Below, in pieces: positions 43,531 to 51,572 of a stretch of 51,896 nucleotides of DNA. The notes beneath the pieces are model-generated. The model saw only the letters and a program-made list of their open reading frames with translations. It made no database searches and had not been told where the DNA came from. A program made the position numbers and the translations under genes. This stretch comes from Prevotella sp. UBA2746 (GTDB lineage: Bacteria; Bacteroidota; Bacteroidia; Bacteroidales; Bacteroidaceae), in NCBI GenBank assembly GCA_002353555.1, contig DEJO01000044.1:1-51896 (forward strand), given 5' to 3'. Numbering within the stretch: the first letter of the stretch is position 1; each line of letters opens with the position of its first letter.

Positions 43531-43743
43531 AAATTCTTTAATTCATCGAATACTTAAAACATGGATTATATAAATAGTTTTCTATATCTAAACAAGTTGG
43601 ATATGACAGGACCATATTGGGGCTTCTGCTATTTCAATTGGGATGAACTCTGTATCCAAAACATTTATTCGAATTCATATAATTACTTTTATAACAAAAT
43701 CTTTCAAATACAATATTACTTTAACATTTAAAACAAAAAACTT

Positions 43744-45087
43744 ATGAAAAAATTAATGATTACAGCACTGGTTTGTGCAGCATTTGTTAGTGTTTATGCT
43801 CAAGATGCAAAAAAAGAGGATACGAAATATCGTAGAAGTTCTTTGTATATGATGATGTTGCCAGACGATGATTTGAAAGGAGACCAATTGAAGGTGGTTG
43901 AAAATGCATTTACCACTAAGGCTTTCCCTGACAAGTACAATAATCATAACTTAAAGAAGACCGTATTTTCTGCGCAGAATGTTAAGGCTATTGATGTAAC
44001 TCAGGACCAAATCCATGCCGCAGAGAAATTGCTGAACTCTAAAAAGAAAGGTATCGGTAAGATTGCGGGAAAGTTGGGCGGATTTATGAAGAAACTGGAG
44101 GAAAAACCAGATACAGCTCAGAAGGAAAATACAAAGAATGCTGGTTATATAGCTAAGTTAAATAAGTATTTCGATGAAAATCATGTAGCTCAGAAGTTGT
44201 TTGCTAAGTGGCTTGGAGGTGGTGAAACTGCAGACGAAGGCAAGAAACCGATTAGTTATCAACTTGTTGAGGCCCGCGGTTTGCAGACATTGAGCCAGGA
44301 GGAGATTGCTACTAATCGTGACCTGTACCTTGGTGAAGCAATGAGCGATATCATTCCCAGGACATTTATTATGGTTAACCGTTACGCCTATACCTCTGCT
44401 GAAGAGATTATCGCTTTGACTGCAGCTGTGGCTGATCAGTTTGGAGGTGGTGGTTATGCTTCATTAGGTGGTGCTTTGCTGTCTAAAGTTCTTAAAGGTT
44501 ATTTTGTAATGACAAATACATACCTTTACCAACTTGATCTTACAAATGAACAAGTTACTAATCTTGTGGAAAAATATAAGAAAGATATTTCAGGCATTTA
44601 TAATGACAAGTCCATCAAATTGAAGTATGTGGGTAAAACAATGAAGTATGCTCCTGCTACAATGAAATTATCAACAAAGAGCGATGCTGATACTAAACTT
44701 ATTGCACGTGCTACTGTTCGTGCTACAGATGCTGCTATTGCTGATCTGCAAAAGAAATATGAAGAATTCAAAACATTGGCAACTCTTCACCAAGAAGATG
44801 ATGGAACACTCTTTTCTTATATAGGAAAGAAAGAAGGCATTAATAGCGGTGATAAGTTTGAGGTGTTGGAACGAGTGATGAAGGATGGTAAAGAAACTTT
44901 CAAAGTAGTGACAACAATAAAGGTTGATAAAAATGGAGTATGGGATAACCGTGAAGGTGCTGGTGAGATTATTCAAGGTGCAGCCCAGGATAAAGAAGGC
45001 GATGATATCAATACAAGTCTGACTTATACCACTTTTGGTAAGAGTAAGAAGATACTTGAGGGTAGTTTAATTCGCCAAGTTAAATAA
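43744..45087 (+). CDS. Exported protein of unknown function with FlgT-C-like end
   Basis: A 447-residue exported protein. Signal peptide about 1-20 (MKKLMITALVCAAFVSVYAQ). The body is helical with a Gly-rich hydrophobic stretch in the middle (QFGGGGYASLGGALLSKVLKG), which could contact membrane. The last 95 residues (LFSYIGKKEGINSGDKFEVLE, FKVVTTIKVDKNG) resemble the small beta domain at the end of FlgT and related lipoprotein-associated proteins. No family name is certain. It is the first gene of a five-gene block (gaps 9, 6, 11 and 24 bp) of exported proteins that is visibly more AT-rich than the rest of the window. The composition and codon use (GTT, GGT, AAT) suggest either recent acquisition or a different expression class. 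Confidence 0.8.
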   Translation: MKKLMITALVCAAFVSVYAQDAKKEDTKYRRSSLYMMMLPDDDLKGDQLKVVENAFTTKAFPDKYNNHNLKKTVFSAQNVKAIDVTQDQIHAAEKLLNSKKKGIGKIAGKLGGFMKKLEEKPDTAQKENTKNAGYIAKLNKYFDENHVAQKLFAKWLGGGETADEGKKPISYQLVEARGLQTLSQEEIATNRDLYLGEAMSDIIPRTFIMVNRYAYTSAEEIIALTAAVADQFGGGGYASLGGALLSKVLKGYFVMTNTYLYQLDLTNEQVTNLVEKYKKDISGIYNDKSIKLKYVGKTMKYAPATMKLSTKSDADTKLIARATVRATDAAIADLQKKYEEFKTLATLHQEDDGTLFSYIGKKEGINSGDKFEVLERVMKDGKETFKVVTTIKVDKNGVWDNREGAGEIIQGAAQDKEGDDINTSLTYTTFGKSKKILEGSLIRQVK

Positions 45088-45096
45088 TATAAGGTT

Positions 45097-45603
45097 ATGA
45101 AGCAAATATTAATAATGTTAGTAGGACTGTTTATTACGACAGTCCCTTCATTCGCAAGGGATAAAGACGAAGACATGTACAACTATGAACTTGAAAGTGC
45201 GGTAGGTAATTTCTCACTTCAAGCGGGTTGGAATGTGGCTAAAGTGTGGAATTATGGTAAGCGCGAGTTTCTTACCAAGGAAAATGCCATGCGTAACGCT
45301 GTTCATGGTATTATTTTCAAGGGATATCCAGGTTATGGCGGTAATACTGGCGTAAAAGCCCTATGTCCAGAGGGTTATGAGCAGCATAGAGAGTTTTTTG
45401 ATGAATTCTTTGGTAGCGGTAAGTATCGTCAGTTCGTTCAACTTTCAAATAATGGATTGCTTACTGCTGCTGATGTTATCAAGTATGATAAAAAAAGATA
45501 TAAGGTAGGTATGATTGTAATGGTAAACACTGCGGCCTTGCGTGCATATCTTGAACAAAACAACATTTCAAAGGGTCTTGACTTCTTATTTAGAGATAAT
45601 TAA
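45097..45603 (+). CDS. Exported protein of unknown function
   Basis: A 168-residue exported protein. Signal peptide about 1-20 (MKQILIMLVGLFITTVPSFA). The mature part has the pattern GNFSLQAGWNVAKVWNYGKR, AMRNAVHGIIFKGYPGYGG and EQHREFFDEFFGSGKYRQFV, which I recall from small secreted proteins in comparable Bacteroidetes clusters, but I can assign no function. It follows the first operon gene by 9 bp and precedes the DUF6175-like gene by 6 bp, so the products are probably made in fixed ratio and may act together in the periplasm or at the outer membrane. Confidence 0.8.
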   Translation: MKQILIMLVGLFITTVPSFARDKDEDMYNYELESAVGNFSLQAGWNVAKVWNYGKREFLTKENAMRNAVHGIIFKGYPGYGGNTGVKALCPEGYEQHREFFDEFFGSGKYRQFVQLSNNGLLTAADVIKYDKKRYKVGMIVMVNTAALRAYLEQNNISKGLDFLFRDN

Positions 45604-45609
45604 TTATAT

Positions 45610-46572
45610 ATGAATATGAAAAAGAATTTATTATTATTGTATTTAATGCTGGCACTCAGCATTCCAACTTTTGCACAGGCTGACAAACCTTCAATGATGG
45701 TTATTCCAGACATTGCCTGGTTCGTTAGAAACAATTATGTTACCGAGCATAACAATAATGGTAAGGTACAAAGAATACCTAACTATACCAAAGCCTTCGA
45801 GGAGAATTCCGATGTTAAGGAGGCCATTGCTACTCTTGGTGAACTATTCCAACAACGAGGTTTTGAACTTACTAGTTTGGAGGAAACACTTAGTTCACAG
45901 GATCAGGAGGATGCTTTGGAAATAGGTATGGCTGCCGATGGGTATGGCGATGAAACCAATATGGGTGTAGCCGATCAGATTCTAAATCAGTATAAACCTG
46001 ACATAAAACTTACTGTCGATTGGCAAACATCGGAAATTGGCTTCCAAAAGGCCTTAAGGGTAACAGTCCGAGCTTTAGATTCCTATACGAATAAACAGAT
46101 TGGTAATCTCACTAACACGACTCCTCCAATGGCACGTAGTGCTTTTCTGGCTGATATGATTAAGCAGTCGGTTAGTGCAGGTTTTGATAATTTGACTAAT
46201 AATATGATGACTTATTTTCAGGGTCTTCAGAGCAAAGGGCGTGAGGTTAGAATGTCTGTTCGTGTTACAGCTAACAGTAGTGTGACTCTGTTTGATCAAA
46301 TTGGTGATGATCGACTTAATATGGTACTACAAAAATGGGTACGCCAGCATTCAATAAATGGCACAGGTAATACCGCAGGAAGTCCTTCACGTGCCAGAAT
46401 GAATTTCCAGAATATCCGTATTCCTCTTACAGATCAGTATGGTCAAAAGATGACAGCTTATGAATGGGCTACAAATGAGGGACTTGAGGCATATCTTAAA
46501 TCATTAGGGGTTAGTGCTCGTGTTGACGAGAATGGTATTGGCTCTATTACTGTAAGAATAGGTGCAAACTAA
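45610..46572 (+). CDS. DUF6175-like exported protein
   Basis: A 320-residue protein (or 318 from the Met at 45616, which gives the more typical signal peptide MKKNLLLLYLMLALSIPTFA). The mature sequence follows what I know of the DUF6175 family: MMVIPDIAWFVRNNYV, then EENSDVKEAIATLGELFQQRGFELTSLEETL, a DIKLTVDWQ strand, VTVRALDSYTNKQIGNL and SKGREVRMSVRV, ending NGIGSITVRIGAN. The fold appears similar to CsgG/LpoB-type periplasmic proteins, which supports a role in envelope assembly. The function is unproven. It sits in the middle of the AT-rich operon. Confidence 0.75.
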   Translation: MNMKKNLLLLYLMLALSIPTFAQADKPSMMVIPDIAWFVRNNYVTEHNNNGKVQRIPNYTKAFEENSDVKEAIATLGELFQQRGFELTSLEETLSSQDQEDALEIGMAADGYGDETNMGVADQILNQYKPDIKLTVDWQTSEIGFQKALRVTVRALDSYTNKQIGNLTNTTPPMARSAFLADMIKQSVSAGFDNLTNNMMTYFQGLQSKGREVRMSVRVTANSSVTLFDQIGDDRLNMVLQKWVRQHSINGTGNTAGSPSRARMNFQNIRIPLTDQYGQKMTAYEWATNEGLEAYLKSLGVSARVDENGIGSITVRIGAN

Positions 46573-46583
46573 TTATTAAGTTT

Positions 46584-47528
46584 ATGAAACACTATGTATT
46601 ATTAATTGTTGCCCTTTTATGTGTAGGGCAGGCATCAAGGGCCCAGATTCAGGTCTCACCTTTGGTCGTTGATAATAACACCCAAGGCCTGGCAGGTGCT
46701 AGCTCAATCATTGAGAGCAAGTTGCAAAGTGTGCTTTCGCAGAATGGCATTTTATGCAATTATGGTGAATCACGTTTTGTGTTGACGGCAAAGTTTGATG
46801 TTATTGATAAGCAGACATTGAATACAGTCCCCGTGAAGATAGTTTCCCATCTGAACGTTTCTCTAGGAATAGGTGATGGTATTGATGGCACATGTTACGG
46901 CACTACTTCATTCGAGGCTACAGGCGTTGCTTCTACAGAGGAACAGGCTATTATTAACGCCGTTAAGCATTTTAATGGAAAATCGCCTCAGATAAGCAAT
47001 CTGATAACGAGGGCAACAAATCGGATTGTAGAATATTACAATCGTAATTCTGCATCCATTATTGCTGAGGCTCGTGCTTTAATTAAGTCCCAAAAGTATA
47101 ATGAGGCCGTTTATGTACTTAACACCATTCCTATGGCATGCAAAGGATACAGTGAAGCTCAAGGTTTGATGGCACAGGCTTATAAATCTAACATCAACCA
47201 CAATTCCGCACAGGTTCTTGCTGCAGCTAAAGCCTACTGGGCTGCAAACCCGACAACAGAAGGTGCAAATGAAGTCGCCAATATGCTCTCCGAGATTGAC
47301 ACAAATTCTCCGGCTTACGCGGGTGCTAAGCAACTTATGTCACAGATGTCAGCACGCTTTAAGTTGCGTGAGGACCGTGATTATGCGCTTAAGACAAAGG
47401 AAATGAATCAGCAATATGCCCTTAACCGTGCTCAGATTAAAGCTGCTGAGAATATTGCTGTGGCTTATGCTAAGAGCCGTCCGCGTGTGGTTTACAACAC
47501 GCCAATTATTAATCGTTGGTGGTATTAA
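46584..47528 (+). CDS. CsgG/LPP20-like exported protein of unknown function
   Basis: A 314-residue protein with a signal peptide (about 1-20, MKHYVLLIVALLCVGQASRA). The first 150 residues alternate strands and helices in the manner of CsgG/FlgO/LPP20 domains: IQVSPLVVDNNTQGL, IIESKLQSVLSQNGI, FVLTAKFDVIDKQ, and the repeated strand-helix GTTSFEATGVASTEEQAIINAVKHF. The second half is helical and TPR-like (ALIKSQKYNEAVYVLNTIP, QGLMAQAYKSNIN), and it ends in an aromatic NRWWY tail. No function is known. The neighbouring FlgT-C-like and DUF6175-like genes strengthen the idea of an envelope assembly complex. Confidence 0.75.
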   Translation: MKHYVLLIVALLCVGQASRAQIQVSPLVVDNNTQGLAGASSIIESKLQSVLSQNGILCNYGESRFVLTAKFDVIDKQTLNTVPVKIVSHLNVSLGIGDGIDGTCYGTTSFEATGVASTEEQAIINAVKHFNGKSPQISNLITRATNRIVEYYNRNSASIIAEARALIKSQKYNEAVYVLNTIPMACKGYSEAQGLMAQAYKSNINHNSAQVLAAAKAYWAANPTTEGANEVANMLSEIDTNSPAYAGAKQLMSQMSARFKLREDRDYALKTKEMNQQYALNRAQIKAAENIAVAYAKSRPRVVYNTPIINRWWY

Positions 47529-47552
47529 TATTAGTAAAAAAATGGATTTACA

Positions 47553-48422
47553 ATGAAAAAATTTTATTTATTCTTTTTTGCAGCAGCACTTGTTCTGCTG
47601 GTATCTTGTGGCGATAATGCTAAGAATGGTAATACTGGTAATACTGCCATAGGTAATGCAAAGGTGGACTCTATGCAGGTGGAAAACGAACAAATGCAGC
47701 AGTTCCTTGATTTGATTGCAGGAAGTATGGATAGTATTGCTATTCAGGAGGGCTACCTTCTCACTGGTGGACCTGATGGTATGCCTCTAACTAATCGCGC
47801 GAAAATCATGCAGCATATTAAGAATTTAAAGGCTTTATTGGCACGCCAACATGCCCGTGCTTCCGAACTTAAGAAATCCCTTTCTAGTAATAATAGCGTA
47901 ATTGCAGCTAAGATAAAGAAAATAATTGCTGTATACGAGCGTCAACTTAAAGGAAAGGACGCAATGGTTGCTAAGTTGTCTAAACAGGTAGAGGATGATG
48001 CTTTTAATATTGCCGACTTGAAATATACAATTAAGGAAATGGATCGTGACAACTATGAAATTAAAGTTAAGAATGAGGCTTTGGATGAAACAATTAATGA
48101 CAAAGATAGTGAGATTAACCGTGCATATGTTAAGGTCGCTTCAAAGGACGATCTTAAGGCTGCAGGTCTTCTCAATGGTGGCGGTTTATTCAAGAAAAAG
48201 AAACTCGACGTATCTCAGATTAACAGCGCTCATTTTGATGAGGTTGACATTCGCAACTTCACTAGTTTGAATATTCCTGGCAAGAAACCAAAGATTCTTA
48301 CTCAGGTTCCTACAACATCATATAAAATTGAGCAGAATAGCGACGGAACTACTACGCTTACTGTACTTGATCCACAGGAATTCTGGAAGGTCAGTAAGTA
48401 TTTGGTAATACAGTCCGATTAG
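47553..48422 (+). CDS. Cbp1-like coiled-coil lipoprotein
   Basis: A 289-residue lipoprotein: lipobox LLVSC with Cys19. A long coiled coil follows (about 40-190; MQVENEQMQQFLDLIAGSMD, HIKNLKALLARQHARASELK, VAKLSKQVEDDAFNIADLKY). The C-terminal domain (about 195-289) has the sequence pattern I recall for the Cbp1 collagen-binding adhesin family of Bacteroides: INRAYVKVASKDDLKAAGLL, NGGGLFKKKKLDVSQIN, EVDIRNFTSL, PKILTQVPTTSYKIE and a final FWKVSKYLVI. It is probably anchored in the outer membrane with the coiled coil projecting. A function in adhesion is inferred only from the family. It is the last gene of the AT-rich block. Confidence 0.78.
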   Translation: MKKFYLFFFAAALVLLVSCGDNAKNGNTGNTAIGNAKVDSMQVENEQMQQFLDLIAGSMDSIAIQEGYLLTGGPDGMPLTNRAKIMQHIKNLKALLARQHARASELKKSLSSNNSVIAAKIKKIIAVYERQLKGKDAMVAKLSKQVEDDAFNIADLKYTIKEMDRDNYEIKVKNEALDETINDKDSEINRAYVKVASKDDLKAAGLLNGGGLFKKKKLDVSQINSAHFDEVDIRNFTSLNIPGKKPKILTQVPTTSYKIEQNSDGTTTLTVLDPQEFWKVSKYLVIQSD

Positions 48423-48442
48423 AAATTGTTCATCGTCAGATA

Positions 48443-48479
48443 TTTTATGCCCTATTGAGTTTCTCAATAGGGCATAAAA
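48443..48479 (+). terminator. Hairpin ending the AT-rich operon
   Basis: TTTTATGCCCTATTGAG (48443-48459), a three-base loop and CTCAATAGGGCATAAAA (48463-48479) form a perfect 17-bp stem. It sits 21 bases after the lipoprotein stop codon. The stem includes the T-run and A-run, so it may work in both directions. Confidence 0.85.
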
Positions 48480-48616
48480 ATAGGACGATTTGAAAGTGCT
48501 TCCTCTATGCTATGGTCGTACTCTTACCTTAAAGAGTTCGTAAGCCAAGCTATGTAAAGTAAGGCAGAAAGCATCACGGAGACGGCATAATGATTTTTAA
48601 CAAATAACGATTTTCT

Positions 48617-49472
48617 ATGAGATTTATCAAAAAACATTGGGCGGGCCTATTCATCTTGATAGGAGCCGTCATGATTGCTTCCTGTGCGGACAACAAACAG
48701 GAACAAGTGAAGAAGTTTGCCGCTGACTTCGCGACAAAAGTGAGTAAGAACCAGAAGGACTCCCTGTTGGTGGTATGGCCCGACGCAGCGAAAGCAGACT
48801 CGCTGGCGCTGACGTTCAACCCCGACAGCATCAAGGTGGAACCGACGCAGACGGAAGGCCAATTCAAGGTGAACTTCGGTAATGCCGACATGATAGTGGC
48901 CGTTGCCGAAGACGGCAAGATGACAGTAGGAGAGACAAACGGTCTCTTCGCCTGGCCGGAAGAAAAGCTGCAATTTGCAAAAAACTGGTTGGGTGGAGCC
49001 TGGCATGACCGACGCCGAGATGGCGGAACGCCTACAAGACAACGAATTTGAATCGACACTGCAGGCAAAATTCATCAAGGACATCAAGTCGAAATTGAAG
49101 GCAAAGATTACTGGTACATGGGGAGATGATATCATTGATGGATATATGTGGGTATCAGCCAAAGGAGCTGTCATCACCGTCTATAACAATTCTGAAGTTG
49201 AAATTCCGGGCAATGCATACAGCGTGACATACAGGACATGGTATGGGGGGGCGCCTAAAAATCAAAGTATACAGTCCGAATCCGTTGGAGGAATAACTAT
49301 CCCTGCAGGAGGAAAAGCCGTGTCGAAGACTTCAAGACTAGGACCAACTATGGAAGACGATCACGATGTCTTGCTCAATATACGCGAAGGCGCACTGACG
49401 GGATTATTCATGGCGTCGTTCACCCCTACGGGCAATGAATATCAAGAGTATTTGGATGCGAAAGAAAGATGA
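48617..49472 (+). pseudogene. Lipoprotein gene split by a one-base frameshift
   Basis: Two overlapping frames belong together. The first (from 48617) encodes a lipoprotein start, MRFIKKHWAGLFILIGAVMIASC with lipobox Cys23, and continues to EEKLQFAKN. The second frame carries on with TGWVEPGMTDAEMAERLQDN and ends at 49472 (YQEYLDAKER). The switch falls in a run of six A (48979-48984). With five A the two halves join smoothly as LQFAKTGWVEP, giving about 284 residues. The product would be an exported protein of unknown function with an Ig- or beta-like second half (ITVYNNSEVEIPGNAYSVTYR). The break may be a true mutation, phase variation by slippage, or a sequencing error. Confidence 0.8.
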
Positions 49473-49482
49473 ATTGGCAGGA

Positions 49483-49848
49483 ATGAGGAAGTTGCTTACC
49501 ATCTTATTGCTTATGTTGGCGATAGGCACACAAGCGCAACAAAGGCAGATTTCTTACATTAAGTCTGATGGCGCTTGGTGTCATGTGTACGACGAGAACG
49601 GAAGGAAGGTCACTACGCTGTCGAGAAGCACTGTTGGCGACGTGGTGGGCTGGGGCTCAGACTTCTTCGTTACCGAGGATGGCGGGTGGGTTAAGATCTA
49701 CGACATCAGCGGCAAGAAGATTTGTACACTCTCGAAGTCGTCGGTAGGGAAGGTTATCGGTGTATCCGGCAACACATTTACCTGCCGTGACGGGGGATGG
49801 ATTAAGGTTTATGACAAGAATGGCAGGAAAATAAGTACCCATTCCTAA
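49483..49848 (+). CDS. Small exported protein with internal repeats
   Basis: A 121-residue protein. I take the ATG at 49483 because it begins a clear signal peptide (MRKLLTILLLMLAIGTQAQQ) 10 bp after the preceding gene. The frame is open further upstream but only overlaps that gene. The mature part has two full and one partial repeat of about 37 residues: GAWCHVYDENGRKVTTLS, GGWVKIYDISGKKICTLS and GGWIKVYDKNGRKIS, joined by STVGDVVGWGSDFFVTED-like segments. This suggests a small beta-propeller or beta-sandwich. The stop codon falls in the first, degenerate unit of a 22-bp repeat array. Function unknown. Confidence 0.75.
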   Translation: MRKLLTILLLMLAIGTQAQQRQISYIKSDGAWCHVYDENGRKVTTLSRSTVGDVVGWGSDFFVTEDGGWVKIYDISGKKICTLSKSSVGKVIGVSGNTFTCRDGGWIKVYDKNGRKISTHS

Positions 49849-49997
49849 TTTTAGTCGCACAGAGACCACTATTTGGTCGCACAGAGACCAAATAGTGGTA
49901 GCCCTCATACCAACGTGTGGTAGCCCCCGTACCAAGCGTTGGTCGCCATCATACCAACGTGTGGTCGTCATCGGACCAAACGTTGGTATGAGGACCA
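49844..49997. repeat. Array of six or seven 22-bp units with CCAA-N3-TTGG-like cores
   Basis: Units of exactly 22 bp begin at 49866, 49888, 49910, 49932, 49954 and 49976, with a degenerate one at 49844. Each has an 11-bp core and an 11-bp spacer. The cores are CCACTATTTGG, CCAAATAGTGG, CCAACGTGTGG, CCAAGCGTTGG, CCAACGTGTGG and CCAAACGTTGG. Core 1 is the exact reverse complement of core 2, and core 5 of core 6 with one mismatch, so adjacent units can fold into 11-bp stems with 11-base loops. Confidence 0.85.
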
Positions 49998-50007
49998 TTT
50001 GATTGAG

Positions 50008-50259
50008 TTATAATCCTGGTGCAGTTGTCAGGACATGAATCAGTGCGTCAAGTTGCTGGTGACTCATGCCGTGAGAGAGCAGAAAGGCGGAGAAGGCTTA
50101 CTGGTAATCGACGTTGGGCAGCTGAGCTTCGTCGAAGTTTGGGGCTGGGTACAAAGGGAGTTCTTGGAGTGCTGCTATCAGTCGGGTATTGAAATCGTCT
50201 GCCGTGGGGTCGGACTTCAACAGGCACAATATTACGTTGCCACTCTGTTGGCAGTGTCA
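50008..50259 (-). pseudogene. Decayed gene fragment, unassigned
   Basis: On the minus strand one frame between stop codons at 50257-50259 and 50008-50010 reads like protein: NVILCLLKSDPTADDFNTRL, ELPLYPAPNFDEAQLPNVDY, then an internal TAA at 50098-50100 where CAA (Gln) would fit, and AFSAFLLSHGMSHQQLDALI up to the final stop. A further protein-like stretch (TNIGYFMLCR) precedes the TGA at 50257. There is no start codon or promoter. I do not recognise the family. It appears to be the remains of a longer gene ended by two stop mutations. Confidence 0.5.
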
Positions 50260-50480
50260 TCGGCAGAGCATGAAGTAACCAATGTTAGTGAATTGACAAG
50301 AACCAAGAGGATGATAGTACTCTAACATTTCTGCAAGAATGCGGATGAGAATAAACGTTTTTGAAAGATCTTCAAGTTACCTGAAAAATAATTAAGTCTA
50401 TAAAAAAATAAGTTTCTGAAATATGTACTCAGTCGAACTAACAGCTTCGCTTCTTAACGTCAGAAACAGCGCATGAAATA

Positions 50481-50520
50481 GGCAAACGATGTACCATACT
50501 AGTTACATCGTTTGCCTTTT
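50481..50520. terminator. Terminator between the repeat region and the DUF2795 gene
   Basis: GGCAAACGATGTA (50481-50493), a 10-base loop and TACATCGTTTGCC (50504-50516) form a perfect 13-bp stem, with TTTT on the plus strand and a shorter T-rich stretch on the minus strand. It directly follows the DUF2795 gene on the minus strand. The stretch 50326-50480 shows nothing else. Confidence 0.8.
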
Positions 50521-50521
50521 A

Positions 50522-50743
50522 TTAATACTCATCCTCGTTGAAAAGGAAGTCTTCCTTTGTGGGATAATCTGGCCAAATATCCTCTATACTGTCATAGACA
50601 TCGCCTTCGTCTTCAATCTCTTGCAGATTCTCTAGGACTTCAAGCGGAGCACCTGAACGGATTGCATAGTCAATCAGTTCTTCTTTCGTTGCCGGCCAGG
50701 GTGCATCTTCGAGCTTTGAAGCTAATTCAAGTGTCCAATACAT
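50522..50743 (-). CDS. DUF2795 domain protein
   Basis: A 73-residue acidic protein beginning MYWTLELASKLEDAPWPATKEELIDYAIRSGAPLEVLENLQEI. The TKEELIDYAIRSGAPLEVLENLQ core is the DUF2795 motif, a small helical domain common in Bacteroidetes. The C-terminus is strongly acidic (EDEGDVYDSIEDIWPDYPTKEDF). The function is unknown. It is probably a cytoplasmic regulator or chaperone-like factor. It has its own promoter. Confidence 0.88.
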   Translation of the reverse strand: MYWTLELASKLEDAPWPATKEELIDYAIRSGAPLEVLENLQEIEDEGDVYDSIEDIWPDYPTKEDFLFNEDEY

Positions 50744-50776
50744 ATTGCTAAAAATTTACATTTATCATTTTGCGTG

Positions 50777-50784
50777 CAAAAGTA
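50777..50784 (-). promoter_or_regulatory. -7 box of the DUF2795 promoter
   Basis: The minus strand reads TACTTTTG, with CTTG about 19 bases upstream (50807-50804), a near-consensus Bacteroidetes promoter. It gives a leader of about 25 nt. Confidence 0.65.
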
Positions 50785-50858
50785 ATCATTTTTATCTTAT
50801 CTGCAAGTATTCTGCTATATTTTTTCAATGCCGCGCAAAATAAATCATACAATTAGAC

Positions 50859-51461
50859 TTAGAAGTTCACTATATACGTTTTCTTGTACCGTTTTTTGTC
50901 AAAAAAAAGAATACCACAATAGTACAAGTCATAGCATACACTCACCCGTTTATGACGCATAAACAATTGCCATGACGCATACGTTGCCTTATCATGATGA
51001 ATACCCTCCAGGATAACAACCGTCTTTTCACCAACGCTATTCAGCATCTTCTCGATGAAATCGGCATAAACAGGAGTTAAAGACACAAGAAAGACACTCT
51101 TCGAAGCATCACTTTCCACACGATATTGATACGCGATTTCCTCCCATGAGATACCATCACAGCTTGTCATCACCTCTGCCTTTTTGCTTCCGGCATGCAG
51201 ATAAGCAGCATAGCGTTCACTGTCTTCACCTATGTTAAATATAAATTGAGGCTGATACCAGTTGACCAAACGGAAATACAAACGCCCCAACTTACGCGTC
51301 AGCCAACCATCCTCCTTACCAAGTTCCTCATACTGATAGTAAGGCCAATGCTCATTGACGACATACCTGATGAATTGATATGCCGAAGGAGACTGAACAC
51401 CGAAACCTCTGCTATGACGGAACCGGTGCAGCCATACCCACAGATAGTGTAGTCTGACCAT
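50859..51461 (-). CDS. Class I SAM methyltransferase-like protein
   Basis: A 200-residue protein. The beginning (FRHSRGFGVQSPSAYQFIRYVVNEHWPYY) and end (VCYDLYYCGILFFDKKRYKKTYIVNF) match a Bacteroidetes family annotated as methyltransferase-like. Between them the Rossmann strand with IFNIGEDSERYAAYL stands where the glycine-rich SAM loop would be, but the glycines are reduced to one. VILEGIHHDKATYASWQLFMRH resembles the conserved helix around the usual Asp/His. Methyl transfer is therefore doubtful. The protein may bind a ligand without catalysis. It lies beside the 5S rRNA gene, transcribed in the same direction after its terminator. Confidence 0.7.
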   Translation of the reverse strand: MVRLHYLWVWLHRFRHSRGFGVQSPSAYQFIRYVVNEHWPYYQYEELGKEDGWLTRKLGRLYFRLVNWYQPQFIFNIGEDSERYAAYLHAGSKKAEVMTSCDGISWEEIAYQYRVESDASKSVFLVSLTPVYADFIEKMLNSVGEKTVVILEGIHHDKATYASWQLFMRHKRVSVCYDLYYCGILFFDKKRYKKTYIVNF

Positions 51462-51521
51462 TGGAAAGACAAAAATACAACAAAAAAAGGGAACTGCAAA
51501 GGATTCACGGATATATTAAAC

Positions 51522-51560
51522 AAAAAGAGTCCTCCCGGCCTTGCTGACCAGGAGGACTCT
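51522..51560 (-). terminator. Terminator of the 5S rRNA transcript
   Basis: On the minus strand GAGTCCTCC (51559-51551), a 15-base loop and GGAGGACTC (51535-51527) are followed by five T. It lies just after the 5S rRNA. Confidence 0.88.
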
Positions 51561-51572
51561 CCTTCTTCAAAA

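Noticed and set aside
50035..50325. Plus-strand frame of 96 codons
   Set aside because: The opposite strand carries the more protein-like, though interrupted, sequence; no promoter or family for this frame.
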